A stretch of 64,000 nucleotides of DNA from Paenibacillus segetis (GCF_014639155.1 NZ_BMFT01000002.1:62001-126000); one strand, 5' to 3'; positions 34,049 to 42,480 are shown, counted from the stretch's first letter. Numbers and translations: made by a program. The notes: generated by a model not told the origin, from the sequence alone.

Positions 34049-35089
34049 CTATACAAATAGGACTTTTAAATGTTCGGAATAAGGGGCTTGAATAATACCC
34101 TTTTCCGTAATAATAGCTGTAATTAACTCGTTTGGTGTTACATCAAAAGCAGGGTTGAACACTTTTACGCCGTCTGGTGCGGTTTGTTTACCCAAACCAT
34201 GAGTAATCTCAGTAGCAGAACGCTCTTCAATTGGAATCTCTGCTCCAGTGGATGTTTCCATATCAATCGTAGAGAGAGGACTTGCTACGTAGAATGGAAT
34301 ATTGTGTTTTTGTGCGAGCACTGCAAGACCATAGGTGCCGATCTTGTTCGCAGTGTCCCCATTAGCCGCAATCCGGTCGCAACCTACTATAACGGCATCT
34401 ACTTTACCTTGCTGCATCACCATTGCAGCCATGCTATCCGTAATCAAGGTAACATCCACATCTGCTTTCATGAGCTCCCATGCAGTCAAGCGAGCACCCT
34501 GCAGTAAAGGTCTCGTCTCGTCAGCAAATACCTTAATATCCATGCCACGCTCTTTGGCAAGATAGATCGGGGCAAGTGCTGTTCCGTACTTCGCTGTTGC
34601 AATCCCACCTGTATTGCAGTGAGTAAGCAGTGTCATCCCATCTTGGAGTAGCGTGAGGCCATATTCTCCAATGGCTGTGCAAATCTCTGCATCATCTTTC
34701 TTGATGGCATCAGCTTCGTTATGAAGAATTTGTTTGATGTCAGGGATAGCCATGTTTTTGTTGTCCATCAATGTTTTCTTCATACGGTTGAGCGCCCAGA
34801 ACAAGTTAACAGCAGTTGGGCGAGATGATGCTAGATAATCAGAAATCTCTTCATATTTCTCGAAGAAAGATACATATTCTGTTTCAGTCAATTGACTCGC
34901 ACCAAGTGCAACACCATATGCAGCTGCGATCCCTATCGCTGGAGCACCACGAACCTTTAGTTCGAAGATGGCATCCCATAGATCCTTCAGCGTTTCAATT
35001 TCTAGATATACTTCTTCTAGGGGTAATTTAGTTTGATCAAGAAGGATGATTTTTTTGCCATCGTATTTCACAGACTCTATGTGTATCAT
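34049..35089 (-). CDS. MtnA-type aldose-1-phosphate isomerase (methylthioribose-1-phosphate or 5-deoxyribose-1-phosphate isomerase)
   Basis: 346 residues of the eIF2B-like isomerase family. It carries the catalytic Cys in LTHCNTGGIATAKYG and the Asp in VIVGCDRIAANGDTANKIGTYG. MtnA opens methylthioribose-1-phosphate; close homologues (DrdI) act on 5-deoxyribose-1-phosphate. In this operon it is followed by an aldolase instead of the mtnBCDX methionine-salvage genes, so the DrdI role, or ribose-1-phosphate isomerisation, is more likely than methionine salvage. I start at 35089 because AAAGGA lies 9 nt upstream of that ATG. Confidence 0.9.
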   Translation of the reverse strand: MIHIESVKYDGKKIILLDQTKLPLEEVYLEIETLKDLWDAIFELKVRGAPAIGIAAAYGVALGASQLTETEYVSFFEKYEEISDYLASSRPTAVNLFWALNRMKKTLMDNKNMAIPDIKQILHNEADAIKKDDAEICTAIGEYGLTLLQDGMTLLTHCNTGGIATAKYGTALAPIYLAKERGMDIKVFADETRPLLQGARLTAWELMKADVDVTLITDSMAAMVMQQGKVDAVIVGCDRIAANGDTANKIGTYGLAVLAQKHNIPFYVASPLSTIDMETSTGAEIPIEERSATEITHGLGKQTAPDGVKVFNPAFDVTPNELITAIITEKGIIQAPYSEHLKVLFV

Positions 35090-35142
35090 GCCCACCATTC
35101 CTTTGTATTAACAAATATTACAGCTCATCCTTTTACAGATCT

Positions 35143-35877
35143 TTATCTTCGCCGAACGATATGAAATTTCATAATATTGTTCACGATCAAACTTTTCCCA
35201 TGAAATATCGGGTCATTCGCATTGGAGTAGAAAGTTTGCTCCAAAATTTGCAGCGCCTCGTGCTGTCTAATGCCCAGCTTATCGGCATCTTCCGCAGAAG
35301 CATTCTCAGCAAATAAATTGCAATGAGAGCTTACAATTTGAATGTTTTGCGCAGAACTTAGATAACTTAGAATGGATGCATCTGCATAATTCGTGAAGAA
35401 ATCATCACTTACATATTTTTCAGGGATATAGACTCGGTCTAATGCAAATGGCTTTTTGTCTGCAGTACGAATTCGCTCAAAGGATAATAAGGTCTCATCA
35501 TCTTTTAAGTACAGTAGCTCTCGGATGGATTCATCACTCGAAATGATAGGCTCTGTGATTCCAATCGTGCCGACAGTATAACTCTGCGCCTTTACCAGAT
35601 CTGTCATACTGTCCAATTTCTCGATGCCAGTCGTTAACATAGGTGTCTTGGAGATGACAAATGTACCTACGCCATGTTTGCGAACGATGTATCCTTCTAA
35701 CTCTAATCTCTGAAGAGCCTCCCTTAGTATAGGGCGGCTAATACGTAGCTTATCTGCGAGTTTCTGCTCCGCATCCAATTTGTCTCCAATTTTGAATACA
35801 TCCGTTTCAATGAGATCTATAATGGTTCGTACCGCAATCGATGATAATGTTTCCTTTTCAATTCCAATGTTCTTCAT
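35143..35877 (-). CDS. GntR-family regulator with UTRA ligand domain
   Basis: 244 residues. Winged helix (KLADKLRISRPILREALQRLELEGYIVRKHGVGTFVIS, about 44-80) followed by a UTRA domain (about 100-240; FERIRTADKKPFALDRVYIPEKYV). Lies inside the operon between phosphorylase and isomerase, so its level follows operon expression. The palindrome AAGAGGTCTGACCTCTT at the operon's start, with the GGTCNGACC core known from FadR-type GntR operators, is its probable site. The effector could be a pentose-phosphate intermediate. Confidence 0.9.
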   Translation of the reverse strand: MKNIGIEKETLSSIAVRTIIDLIETDVFKIGDKLDAEQKLADKLRISRPILREALQRLELEGYIVRKHGVGTFVISKTPMLTTGIEKLDSMTDLVKAQSYTVGTIGITEPIISSDESIRELLYLKDDETLLSFERIRTADKKPFALDRVYIPEKYVSDDFFTNYADASILSYLSSAQNIQIVSSHCNLFAENASAEDADKLGIRQHEALQILEQTFYSNANDPIFHGKSLIVNNIMKFHIVRRR

Positions 35878-35959
35878 TCATTTACCTCCTAGAGCGACTT
35901 ATTTGATCTTACTATTGTTAATTAATGAAAGACAATGCGCATTCTAAGAGGCAGAATTT

Positions 35960-36709
35960 CTATAGGATCAGCATTGTTTCCAAAGCAATATCAATTTCGG
36001 CTTGAATGGCTTTTTTAACGGAATCTTTGTGTGGGTTGTAATCATTCATATCACTAAAAGCATATCCATCGAGTGCAAAGATCCCGACAGCGGATACACC
36101 TCTTAATCTAGCGATCACATAAAGTGCTGCGAGTTCCATCTCTGCACCAAGAGCTCCTGACTCTTTGTACAGCATATGAGGGAATTGGACAGGTCCCGCA
36201 TAGAATGCATCCAAGGTAACGATCGTACCTAGTCCATACTTAATATTCGTTTTCTTTGCTTGTTCTTCGAGTTTGAGCAGCATATTGAAGTCCGCAACAG
36301 CGGGTACGCCATCAGGCACCATTTGCTTCGTTAGACCTTCTGCTCGTACTGCAGAATCCGCGATAATCAAGCTTCCTGGAGGCAGTTCATCCGTATATGA
36401 TCCTGCTGTACCTACGCGAATGATTTTTTTGGCGCCTGCCTTGATAAGTTCTTCAAAACAAACAGCTGCACCCGGAGAACCAACACCATGACTTGTAACG
36501 GTTATTTTTTTCCCTTTATACCAGCCATTTATCGTACGGTATTCTCTGGAATAAGCGAGTTCTTCGGCGTTATCCAATTGATCGCCAATTGCTCTAGCGC
36601 GCTCAGGATCACCCACTACAATTACATGCTCAGATATAGCCCCTGGTTTTACTTTGATATTGGGTAATATCATTTCCGTTTTATCCACGAGTTCACCCCA
36701 TTCAGTCAT
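35960..36709 (-). CDS. Nucleoside phosphorylase (NP-I/Udp-DeoD type), first gene of the operon
   Basis: 249 residues. Phosphate-binding GDPERA (about 32-37) and IIRVGTAGSY, the GLGTIVTLDAFY loop, EMELAALYVIAR (the ribose-binding E-M-E motif) and FALDGYAF near the C-terminus place it in the hexameric NP-I family. It would split a nucleoside with phosphate into base and pentose-1-phosphate. The base-recognition residues do not match purine or uridine enzymes clearly, so the base is open; 5'-deoxyadenosine or methylthioadenosine are candidates. Start at 36709, after a palindrome that doubles as the ribosome site. Confidence 0.88.
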   Translation of the reverse strand: MTEWGELVDKTEMILPNIKVKPGAISEHVIVVGDPERARAIGDQLDNAEELAYSREYRTINGWYKGKKITVTSHGVGSPGAAVCFEELIKAGAKKIIRVGTAGSYTDELPPGSLIIADSAVRAEGLTKQMVPDGVPAVADFNMLLKLEEQAKKTNIKYGLGTIVTLDAFYAGPVQFPHMLYKESGALGAEMELAALYVIARLRGVSAVGIFALDGYAFSDMNDYNPHKDSVKKAIQAEIDIALETMLIL

Positions 36710-36710
36710 T

Positions 36711-36727
36711 AAGAGGTCTGACCTCTT
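36711..36727. promoter_or_regulatory. 17-bp operator palindrome at the operon start
   Basis: AAGAGGTC-T-GACCTCTT, a perfect palindrome 1 nt upstream of the phosphorylase ATG. Its AGAGG is the only ribosome site present. It falls at the predicted +1. Confidence 0.75.
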
Positions 36728-36734
36728 TACCAAT

Positions 36735-36763
36735 ATCTTACGCAACAGAAAAAACGTCGTCAA
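36735..36763 (-). promoter_or_regulatory. Sigma-A promoter of the nucleoside operon
   Basis: On the minus strand TTGACG (36763-36758), 17-nt spacer, TAAGAT (36740-36735). Predicted start is near 36728, directly at the operator palindrome. Confidence 0.7.
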
Positions 36764-36812
36764 ATGTTATTTTTAAACAGCCCGGCTGGTCTTGGAGGTA
36801 TCGAAAACATTA

Positions 36813-36853
36813 GAAAAAGCCTTAACCCTTCTTGTGAAGTAGGGTTAAGGCTT
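36813..36853 (-). terminator. Terminator of the polyamine operon
   Basis: AAGCCTTAACCC (36817-36828) and GGGTTAAGGCTT (36842-36853); on the minus strand it is followed by TTTTT, 11 nt after the nspC stop. Confidence 0.85.
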
Positions 36854-36863
36854 GGGTTATTTG

Positions 36864-37991
36864 TTAAGCTAATCTCATCTTAAAATCCTGATAGCCGAAT
36901 TCACGAACGACGCGGCAATTACCGTCTTTCTCTTGCACGGCGATGGCCGGTAGTGGCATACCGTTAAAGGTGTTGGTTTTGACCATGGAGTAGATCGCCA
37001 TGTCTTCAAACACTAATCTGTCGCCGTTCTGCAAGGGCCGATCGAAGGAATAGTCTCCGATGACATCGCCCGTCAGGCAGGTCGGACCGCCAAGCCGATA
37101 GGTGTATGGCTTCTCACCGGCCTCGCCTGAACCAACAAGCGGTGGACGATACGGCATTTCCAGAACATCCGGCATATGACAGGTAGCGGACGTATCTACG
37201 ATGGCAATTTCGATGCCATTCTTATGGATATCCAATACGGAGGTAACCATATAACCCGCATTTAGTGCGATGGCTTCTCCGGGTTCGAGGTAGACTTCCA
37301 AGCCGTATTTATCCTGCATTCGCGAAATGCAAGCTTCGAGTCTGGGGATATCATAGTCTTCTCTAGTTATATGGTGACCACCACCGAAATTGATCCATTC
37401 CATTTGTGGCAGCCATGGCCCGAACTTGTCTTCGACCGCATTCAGCGTGGTCTCCAAATCGTCTGAGTTCTGTTGGCACAGGGTATGGAAGTGCAGCCCC
37501 GACACGCCTTCAAGCAGCTCCGGTTGGAAATCGTCCAGTTTTACGCCGAATCTAGATCCCGGCGAACAAGGATCATAGATTTCATGTCCCTCTTGCGTCG
37601 AGCATTCCGGATTGATGCGTAGGCCTACTTTTCTCCCCGCAGCAAGAGCTTTCGCTTTATACTTTTCCAGCTGCGAGAAGGAATTGAAGATTATATGGTC
37701 GCAAATGGCTATAATTTCGTCGATTTCATCTTCACGATAGGCAGGGGCAAAGACGTGATTTTCTTTGCCCATTTCTTCGTGACCTAGTCGCGCTTCAAAT
37801 AAACCGCTCGCCGTCGTGCCGCTTAAATATTGTCCGATGAGGGGATACATAGCGGTCATGGAAAAAGCCTTTTGCGCCAACACAATCTTGGCTCCTGTAC
37901 GCTGCATAACGCCACTTAGGATGTTCAGATTTTTCTCGATGAGTGCTTCATCAACTACAAAACAGGGTGTCGGTAATTCCTCGAACCGCAT
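36864..37991 (-). CDS. nspC: Carboxynorspermidine/carboxyspermidine decarboxylase
   Basis: 375-residue PLP enzyme of the alanine racemase fold that decarboxylates carboxy(nor)spermidine, the last step of the aspartate-semialdehyde route to spermidine. N-terminal PTPCFVVDE...KIVLAQKAF with the PLP lysine, SGLHFHTLCQQ, and EPGEAIALNAGYMVTSVLD are characteristic; CxxxxD-type TSATCHMPDV supplies the second-site cysteine. It starts 1 nt after the stop of the partner dehydrogenase, so the two are coupled. The ATG at 37991 is chosen over the earlier one at 38042, which lies inside the partner gene. Confidence 0.95.
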   Translation of the reverse strand: MRFEELPTPCFVVDEALIEKNLNILSGVMQRTGAKIVLAQKAFSMTAMYPLIGQYLSGTTASGLFEARLGHEEMGKENHVFAPAYREDEIDEIIAICDHIIFNSFSQLEKYKAKALAAGRKVGLRINPECSTQEGHEIYDPCSPGSRFGVKLDDFQPELLEGVSGLHFHTLCQQNSDDLETTLNAVEDKFGPWLPQMEWINFGGGHHITREDYDIPRLEACISRMQDKYGLEVYLEPGEAIALNAGYMVTSVLDIHKNGIEIAIVDTSATCHMPDVLEMPYRPPLVGSGEAGEKPYTYRLGGPTCLTGDVIGDYSFDRPLQNGDRLVFEDMAIYSMVKTNTFNGMPLPAIAVQEKDGNCRVVREFGYQDFKMRLA

Positions 37992-37992
37992 A

Positions 37993-39231
37993 TTAGCGAA
38001 CGAGCTCCGGCTTTTTAGCTTCCTCAGGCAATGCGTCAACAAGCACCGGATTAAAGTCTTCTACCCATGGAAGTCCCCATTTGTTCAGCTCTTCCATGAA
38101 TGGATCTGGATCGAACTCTTCGATATTGAATACGCCCGGTTTATTCCATTTGCCAGTCATGACCATTGCCGCGCCGATCATCGCAGGAACGCCAGTTGTA
38201 TAAGAGATGGCCTGGGAGCCCACTTCTTTATAACATGCTTGGTGATCGCAAACATTGTAGACATAGTAAGTCTTGTCTTGGCCGTCTTTTTTCCCTTTGA
38301 AGATACAGCCGATGTTCGTCTTGCCCACTGTACGAGGTCCAAGGGAAGCAGGGTCCGGAAGTACAGCCTTCAAGAATTGAAGCGGAATGATTTGTTTTCC
38401 TTCGTATTCAATCGGTTCGATGGAAGTCATGCCTACGTTTTCAAGCGCCTTTAAGTGCATGAGATAACTTGGGCCGAAGGTCATGAAGAAACGGATGCGT
38501 TTTAGTCCTGGCATGTTCTGCGCAAGGGATTCGAGCTCTTCATGATAGAGCAGGTACATGTCTTTTTCGCCAACTTCAGCAAAGTTATAACCGCGTTTGA
38601 TTTCCATCGGCTTTGTTTCGATCCATTCTCCGTTTTCCCAGTAGCGTCCGTTAGCGGATACTTCACGGATGTTGATCTCCGGGTTGAAGTTAGTTGCGAA
38701 AGGATAGCCGTGATCCCCACCGTTGCAATCTAGAATGTCGATATATTCGATTTCGTCAAAATAGTGTTTCAGCGCATAAGCGGAGAATACGCCAGTTACA
38801 CCTGGGTCGAATCCGCTGCCTAATAGAGCTGTAATTCCGGCTTTTTCAAAGCGTTCGCGGTAATCCCATTGCCATTTATATTCGAATTTCGCCGTATCTT
38901 CCGGCTCATAGTTTGCCGTATCCATATAGTGCGTTTTGGTAGCCAGGCATGCATCCATGATCGTCAAATCCTGGTAAGGCAGGGCCAAGTTCATGACGAT
39001 ATCTGGTTTGACTTCGTTAATCAGCGCGATCAGCTCATCGACATTGTCTGCATCAACATGTGCAGTCGTAATTTTGGTTTTACCGCCGTCCAATTTCGCT
39101 TTCAAGTCATCGCATTTGGATTTCGTACGACTGGCGATGCAAATTTCTTCGAAAACCTCGCTGTTTTGAACGCATTTATGAATTGCTACTGATGCTACGC
39201 CGCCGGCGCCAATGACAAGTGCTTTTCCCAT
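37993..39231 (-). CDS. Carboxynorspermidine/carboxyspermidine synthase (saccharopine dehydrogenase family)
   Basis: 412 residues. It condenses aspartate semialdehyde with diaminopropane or putrescine and reduces the product with NADPH. N-terminal Rossmann motif GKALVIGAGGVASVAIHKC, then the family core (SGFDPGVTGVFSAYA; DCNGGDHGYPFATNFNPEINIREV) and the C-terminal CANSDH pattern YNVCDHQACYKEVGSQAISYTTG. With nspC this makes spermidine or norspermidine without AdoMet decarboxylase. The gene has a long leader (over 500 nt to the next gene) with a terminator hairpin, suggesting regulation. Confidence 0.95.
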   Translation of the reverse strand: MGKALVIGAGGVASVAIHKCVQNSEVFEEICIASRTKSKCDDLKAKLDGGKTKITTAHVDADNVDELIALINEVKPDIVMNLALPYQDLTIMDACLATKTHYMDTANYEPEDTAKFEYKWQWDYRERFEKAGITALLGSGFDPGVTGVFSAYALKHYFDEIEYIDILDCNGGDHGYPFATNFNPEINIREVSANGRYWENGEWIETKPMEIKRGYNFAEVGEKDMYLLYHEELESLAQNMPGLKRIRFFMTFGPSYLMHLKALENVGMTSIEPIEYEGKQIIPLQFLKAVLPDPASLGPRTVGKTNIGCIFKGKKDGQDKTYYVYNVCDHQACYKEVGSQAISYTTGVPAMIGAAMVMTGKWNKPGVFNIEEFDPDPFMEELNKWGLPWVEDFNPVLVDALPEEAKKPELVR

Positions 39232-39278
39232 TTTCAGTCTCCTATCCCAAGTGAATTTTATTTATGCAAAACGGCAAC

Positions 39279-39324
39279 AAAAAAAGCAAGCGAAACACGC
39301 ACCATGCGCATCACACTTGCTTTT
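39279..39324 (-). terminator. Leader terminator/attenuator candidate before the polyamine operon
   Basis: On the minus strand AAAAGCAAG (39324-39316) pairs with CTTGCTTTT (39290-39282), followed by a run of T, 48 nt before the operon's first ATG. An upstream CGAACACGC could pair with GCGTGTTTCG in the hairpin and compete with it. Either an attenuator or the end of another transcript. Confidence 0.6.
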
Positions 39325-39511
39325 GATATAGTCAAATAATAAGACAGTCCCAATAAGCATGACAGGACAAACTTCTTGCGTGTTCGTCAGTCAAAAAATT
39401 CACAGTTTCATGGGGAAAGGCCCTTAATATTCAAATATATCATGTTAGGATCAGAGTCTATATAGCAAATAATTCACTTTTACCACTCTTATTGACCGTT
39501 TCACAAGTTGT

Positions 39512-39698
39512 GTGCATATGCACTGGTTGTAAAGTAACCAACTTATAAAATTTGAGCTTTTAACTCAATCAATAAGGCAACGAAAGTTGCCAATCGGCAT
39601 TTGACCCGGCTGTCCGTATGGCCTTAACTTCTTAATGGAAGTGGTCAAAGATTATCTGCTTGGAAAGATCCTAGATATTTTAAATATTAGCTTTCCAA
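39512..39698. ncRNA. Candidate structured RNA element between AraC and polyamine operon
   Basis: Series of pairings: palindrome GTGCATATGCAC (39512-39523); TGGTT/AACCA (39524-39540); TTGAG/CTCAA (39552-39568); GGCAAC-GAAA-GTTGCC (39576-39591), a GNRA-capped hairpin on the plus strand; TTTGACC/GGTCAAA (39600-39649) enclosing CGG/CCG and ACTTC/GAAGT; and TTGGAAAG/CTTTCCAA (39660-39698). I do not recognise a known riboswitch class, and the transcribed strand is uncertain. Confidence 0.45.
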
Positions 39699-39873
39699 AA
39701 TTTATGCTCCTTCATAATAGCAGGGTAGGGGTTAATGCACAAGAAAAATTTTTGGATTTACGCATATTTTTTTTCGCGGCACTGAAAAGGTCGGCTGCAT
39801 AGTTAGCTAACTTAAACATTTCTCCGAAACATTTAAACGTCACGTAGGCTTGAAGCTCTTAGAATACTGTAGT

Positions 39874-40764
39874 CTATAGAGGCTCTTCTCGGTACCTGCG
39901 GCGGTATTCGGACGGCGATATGGCTAAAAATTTGGTAAACGCCCGAGAAAAAGTATACAGATTTGGATAGCCTAGCGAATAAGCCACTTCCGTAATCGAA
40001 GCATCGGTGCCGATCAGCAGCTCCTTTGCGCGGTTCATCCGAACCTTGTACATGTATTCCGCTGGAGGCATACCAAAGGTCTTGGCGAATACGGTCGAGA
40101 AATAGGTCCGGTTATGCCCTGCCATACGTGCCACCTGTTGAACCGTAATTCCCTCCGAGGCGTGGCGTTCGATATACTCGGCCCATGCCCGGACCGAACC
40201 GGTAGGTTGTACGGTTTCTGGTTCGCCAAACTGCCGGATCAACGTTGCGAACAGCTGGTACAAGCGCGCCTTTAGCTCCAGATGTCCGTCGATCGTCATG
40301 AACCGCCGCATTTGCAGCATCTCGTAAATCGCTCCCAATTGCTCCACGACTGGTCCGCTCCAGCCTCCCCGTAAGACCGGACGATCCGGACGTAAACCGG
40401 CCATTTTCAGCAACGATTCTGCTTCCGTACCATCGACAGCTAACCAACATAATTTGAGAGACTCACGGTCTTCTTGCGGCCGGTAATATGTGTAGGAAAC
40501 GTTAGGATATAGGCAAAACAAATCTCCTTCTTCTAGGCTCAGACACTGGTCTTTGAATTCTAAAATTAAACTCCCTTGACGAACAAAATGAATACTAAAG
40601 CATTCGATTCTTTTTGGACCTGTACGATAGTTTTCCTTACCATTGCTGAGGCCACCCCGAACAATTCGAATGGATTCTTCCTTCTCAGATAAGGGAGAAG
40701 TCGCATATAAATACTCTGCATATTCATATTCGTATTCCTTCATATTTCCGTTCTCCATGTTCAT
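39874..40764 (-). CDS. AraC-family regulator divergent from the sulfatase
   Basis: 296 residues. An N-terminal cupin-like sensory part (SIRIVRGGLSNGKENYRTGPKRIECFSIHFVRQGSLILEFKDQ...EEGDLFCLYPNVSYTYYRP) and a C-terminal AraC pair of helix-turn-helices (ITVQQVARMAGHNRTYFSTVFAKTFG and ITEVAYSLGYPNLYTFSRAFTKFL). Likely senses a sugar or sulfated compound and activates the divergent sulfatase gene. I start at 40764: AGGAGAGG is 4-6 nt upstream. The promoter region holds the inverted repeat AACGA-acaaa-TCGTT (40778-40792). Confidence 0.9.
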   Translation of the reverse strand: MNMENGNMKEYEYEYAEYLYATSPLSEKEESIRIVRGGLSNGKENYRTGPKRIECFSIHFVRQGSLILEFKDQCLSLEEGDLFCLYPNVSYTYYRPQEDRESLKLCWLAVDGTEAESLLKMAGLRPDRPVLRGGWSGPVVEQLGAIYEMLQMRRFMTIDGHLELKARLYQLFATLIRQFGEPETVQPTGSVRAWAEYIERHASEGITVQQVARMAGHNRTYFSTVFAKTFGMPPAEYMYKVRMNRAKELLIGTDASITEVAYSLGYPNLYTFSRAFTKFLAISPSEYRRRYREEPL

Positions 40765-40865
40765 ACGTCCTCTCCTGAACGAACAAATCGTTAAACAAAT
40801 CATACATGAAGCCATTCAATTTCGCTACCTGCAAGCTTATACTAGGGAAAAGGGAGGCGAACAAT

Positions 40866-42401
40866 ATGAACAAACCGAATATCCTACTCATTACGAGCGA
40901 TCAACAGCATTGGGATACAATCGGAGCCTTCAACGAAGAGATACATACGCCCAATCTGGATCGTCTAGTTAAGGAAGGCACGACCTTTAGCCGAGCTTAT
41001 TGCCCAAATCCGACTTGCACTCCGAGCCGCGCCTCGATCATAACCGGTCTATACCCAAGCCAGCACGGTGCTTGGACGCTAGGGACAAAGCTACTCGAAG
41101 ATCGTCACACGGTTGGTGAAGATTTTCAGCAGAACGGCTACAAAACCTCACTTGTCGGTAAAGCCCATCTCCAGCCGCTGCGGTCGGCCGAGGGATATCC
41201 TTCATTGGAAGCGTACCCGGTCCTGCAGGATCTTGATTTCTGGAGAAACTTTAACGGCCCGTTCTACGGATTCGAGCATATAGAGATTACGCGAAATCAC
41301 ACGAACGAAGCCCATGTCGGCCAGCATTATGCCTTGTGGATGGAAGAAAAGGGCTGCAGTAATTGGCGAGACTATTTCCTTCCTCCTACCGGTAACATGG
41401 ACCGATCGATTACCTACAAGTGGCCGATCCCGGAGCAATATCACTACAATACCTGGATTGCCGAACGTACCAACGATAAGCTGGAAGAGTATGCGAAGAA
41501 CGGAGAGAGCTTTTTCCATTGGGCAAGCTTTTTCGATCCTCATCCGGAATATTTAGTACCTGAGCCATGGGATACGATGTACGATCCGGATCAGCTGACG
41601 ATTCCATCCATTGTGCCGGGTGAGCATGAACAGAACCCGCCACACTTTGGCATGACGCAGGAGGAGAATCCTGATTTCTCTGCTTGGAGTGAAACGGGGG
41701 AAGGCATTCACGGTTATCGCTCGCATCATTACTACCATTATGGAGAGCGCAAAAGACTGACCGATTACGACCGGAAGAAGCTTGTTGCTGTTTATTACGG
41801 TATGATCAGCATGATGGACAAATATATTGGACAAATTCTTGACAAGCTAGACGAGCTAGGTTTGGCTGACAACACGATTGTCGTATTTACGACGGATCAT
41901 GGTCATTTCTTCGGTCAGCACGGCTTGCAGGCTAAGGGAGGGTTCCATTACGAGGATCTGATGAAGCTGCCGTTTATCGTGCGTTACCCGGGACAGGTTC
42001 CATCCGGTCGCACATCTGAAGCGATACAGTCACTCGTAGACCTGGCGCCAACCTTCTTGTCATTCTCCGATCTTCCGATCCCATGTGCCATGACCGGAGT
42101 CGATCAGAAGGAAGTATGGCTGGGGAGTAAATCTAACGCTCGTGATCATGCTATCTGTGAATTTCGCCATGAGCCAACGACCATTCACCAGAAGACGTAC
42201 GTTGACGCGAGATACAAAATAACGGTGTACTACAATCAGACCTACGGGGAGCTATTCGATTTGCAGGAGGATCCAAAGGAATTACGAAACCTATGGAATG
42301 ATCCTGCTAGCGCCAGCTTGAAATCTGAACTGCTGCTCAAATACATATGGGCTGAGCTGGGAAAGGAACCGATGGCGATGCCTCGCATATCAGGAGCTTA
42401 A
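40866..42401 (+). CDS. Type I sulfatase (formylglycine-dependent)
   Basis: 511 residues. N-terminal NILLITSDQQ metal site, the CTPSRASIITG activation motif (Cys to be converted to formylglycine; C-x-P-x-R), and the downstream TTDHGHFFGQHG metal and substrate residues. Cleaves sulfate esters from a sugar or small molecule, probably in the cytoplasm as no signal peptide is seen. A Cys-type enzyme needs FGE or an anaerobic maturase; none is visible in this window. GGGAGG lies 8 nt before the ATG. Divergent AraC regulator is the likely activator. Confidence 0.94.
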   Translation: MNKPNILLITSDQQHWDTIGAFNEEIHTPNLDRLVKEGTTFSRAYCPNPTCTPSRASIITGLYPSQHGAWTLGTKLLEDRHTVGEDFQQNGYKTSLVGKAHLQPLRSAEGYPSLEAYPVLQDLDFWRNFNGPFYGFEHIEITRNHTNEAHVGQHYALWMEEKGCSNWRDYFLPPTGNMDRSITYKWPIPEQYHYNTWIAERTNDKLEEYAKNGESFFHWASFFDPHPEYLVPEPWDTMYDPDQLTIPSIVPGEHEQNPPHFGMTQEENPDFSAWSETGEGIHGYRSHHYYHYGERKRLTDYDRKKLVAVYYGMISMMDKYIGQILDKLDELGLADNTIVVFTTDHGHFFGQHGLQAKGGFHYEDLMKLPFIVRYPGQVPSGRTSEAIQSLVDLAPTFLSFSDLPIPCAMTGVDQKEVWLGSKSNARDHAICEFRHEPTTIHQKTYVDARYKITVYYNQTYGELFDLQEDPKELRNLWNDPASASLKSELLLKYIWAELGKEPMAMPRISGA

Positions 42402-42450
42402 CGGGGAAGCGGTTCGAGGAGTCATAAGAGTAACCTGTCTATAATAAAGG

Positions 42451-42480
42451 CTCATGCACTCAATGTGCATGAGTCTTTAT
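42451..42480 (+). terminator. Terminator of the sulfatase gene
   Basis: CTCATGCAC (42451-42459) and GTGCATGAG (42465-42473), followed by TCTTTAT. Confidence 0.65.
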
